From Zasmidium citrigriseum (taxonomy: Eukaryota; Ascomycota; Dothideomycetes; Mycosphaerellales; Mycosphaerellaceae): 64,000 bases of DNA. Position 1 is the first letter of the stretch; every line of letters starts with the position of its first letter. The stretch is taken from positions 1,550,001 to 1,614,000 of the forward strand of contig NHNW01000001.1 in the NCBI GenBank assembly GCA_002786025.1, written 5' to 3'. Positions 63,927 to 64,000 of the stretch are shown here, in pieces. Both the position numbers and the translations under genes were made by a program. The notes under the pieces were generated by a model that was not told the origin of the DNA, searched no databases, and was given only the letters and a program-made list of their open reading frames with translations.

Positions 63927-64000
63927 CTACTTAGACTTCTTACCCTTTCGTCCTATCCTTGCTCCCACATTGTCAGCAATACCTGCGCCATGTGGCTCGT
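63927..64000 (-). CDS. partial gene, C-terminal end only
   Basis: On the minus strand a frame enters from the right edge and ends at TAG 63929-63927. The last residues read EPHGAGIADNVGARIGRKGKKSK: glycine-rich, then a strongly basic tail. Too short to identify. The other two frames have early stops, and the basic GRKGKKSK end looks like a real C-terminus. Confidence 0.35.
   Translation of the reverse strand, partial: EPHGAGIADNVGARIGRKGKKSK

Overview
The window is nuclear DNA of a filamentous ascomycete, most likely a Dothideomycete of the Mycosphaerellaceae. Reasons: about 28 genes on both strands with short GT-AG introns (46 to 105 nt), no operons, fungal-only families (Zn2Cys6 factor, MFS siderophore transporter, Kre9/Knh1-like wall protein, Msn2/Seb1-type factor), an AT-rich island with RIP-like base changes, and a CYP51 that from memory resembles Cercospora and Zymoseptoria enzymes. 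The family-level placement is inference.

Left part (1-8 kb): the edge of a gene with a fungal N-terminal-domain-like motif, a disordered nuclear-type protein, a 975-aa protein that starts with an OTU-like domain lacking its catalytic residues, and a ~1-kb relic of a DNA transposon with imperfect terminal inverted repeats around a RIP-like AT-rich core.

Middle left (8-28 kb) is mainly housekeeping: a small secreted Kre9-like protein, a secreted M20 metallopeptidase divergent from a GCK-type kinase, a Zn2Cys6 factor whose zinc cluster is spread over three exons, the proteasome adaptor ECM29, sterol 14-alpha-demethylase CYP51 divergent from a carboxymuconolactone-decarboxylase-like gene, and a multi-pass membrane protein.

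Accessory stretch (28-38 kb): four tandem paralogs with an F-box-like LPxELQ domain and C-terminal cysteine motifs, an EthD-like protein, a small coiled-coil protein, and two neighbouring, probably related Nudix-like genes, the second apparently frameshifted at its N-terminus.

38-44 kb: mitochondrial uS13 (start codon alone in exon 1), an ER cyclophilin with two possible C-termini (membrane tail or soluble), and a C2H2 factor of the Msn2/Seb1 type. Upstream of that factor lies a 6.6-kb region without an intact gene, holding a decayed coding region on the minus strand near 47.5-48.7 kb.

Right part (50-64 kb): splicing factor SPP2, a BTB protein, a broken ABCB transporter (internal deletion plus two stop codons) head to head with an intact siderophore-type MFS transporter, a GT8 glycosyltransferase with a 13-nt exon, a long disordered conserved protein, and the 3' edge of one more gene. 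The ABC/MFS pair may be a remnant of a siderophore transport locus. Exon borders were placed by hand from splice signals and frame continuity; no alignment or RNA data were available.
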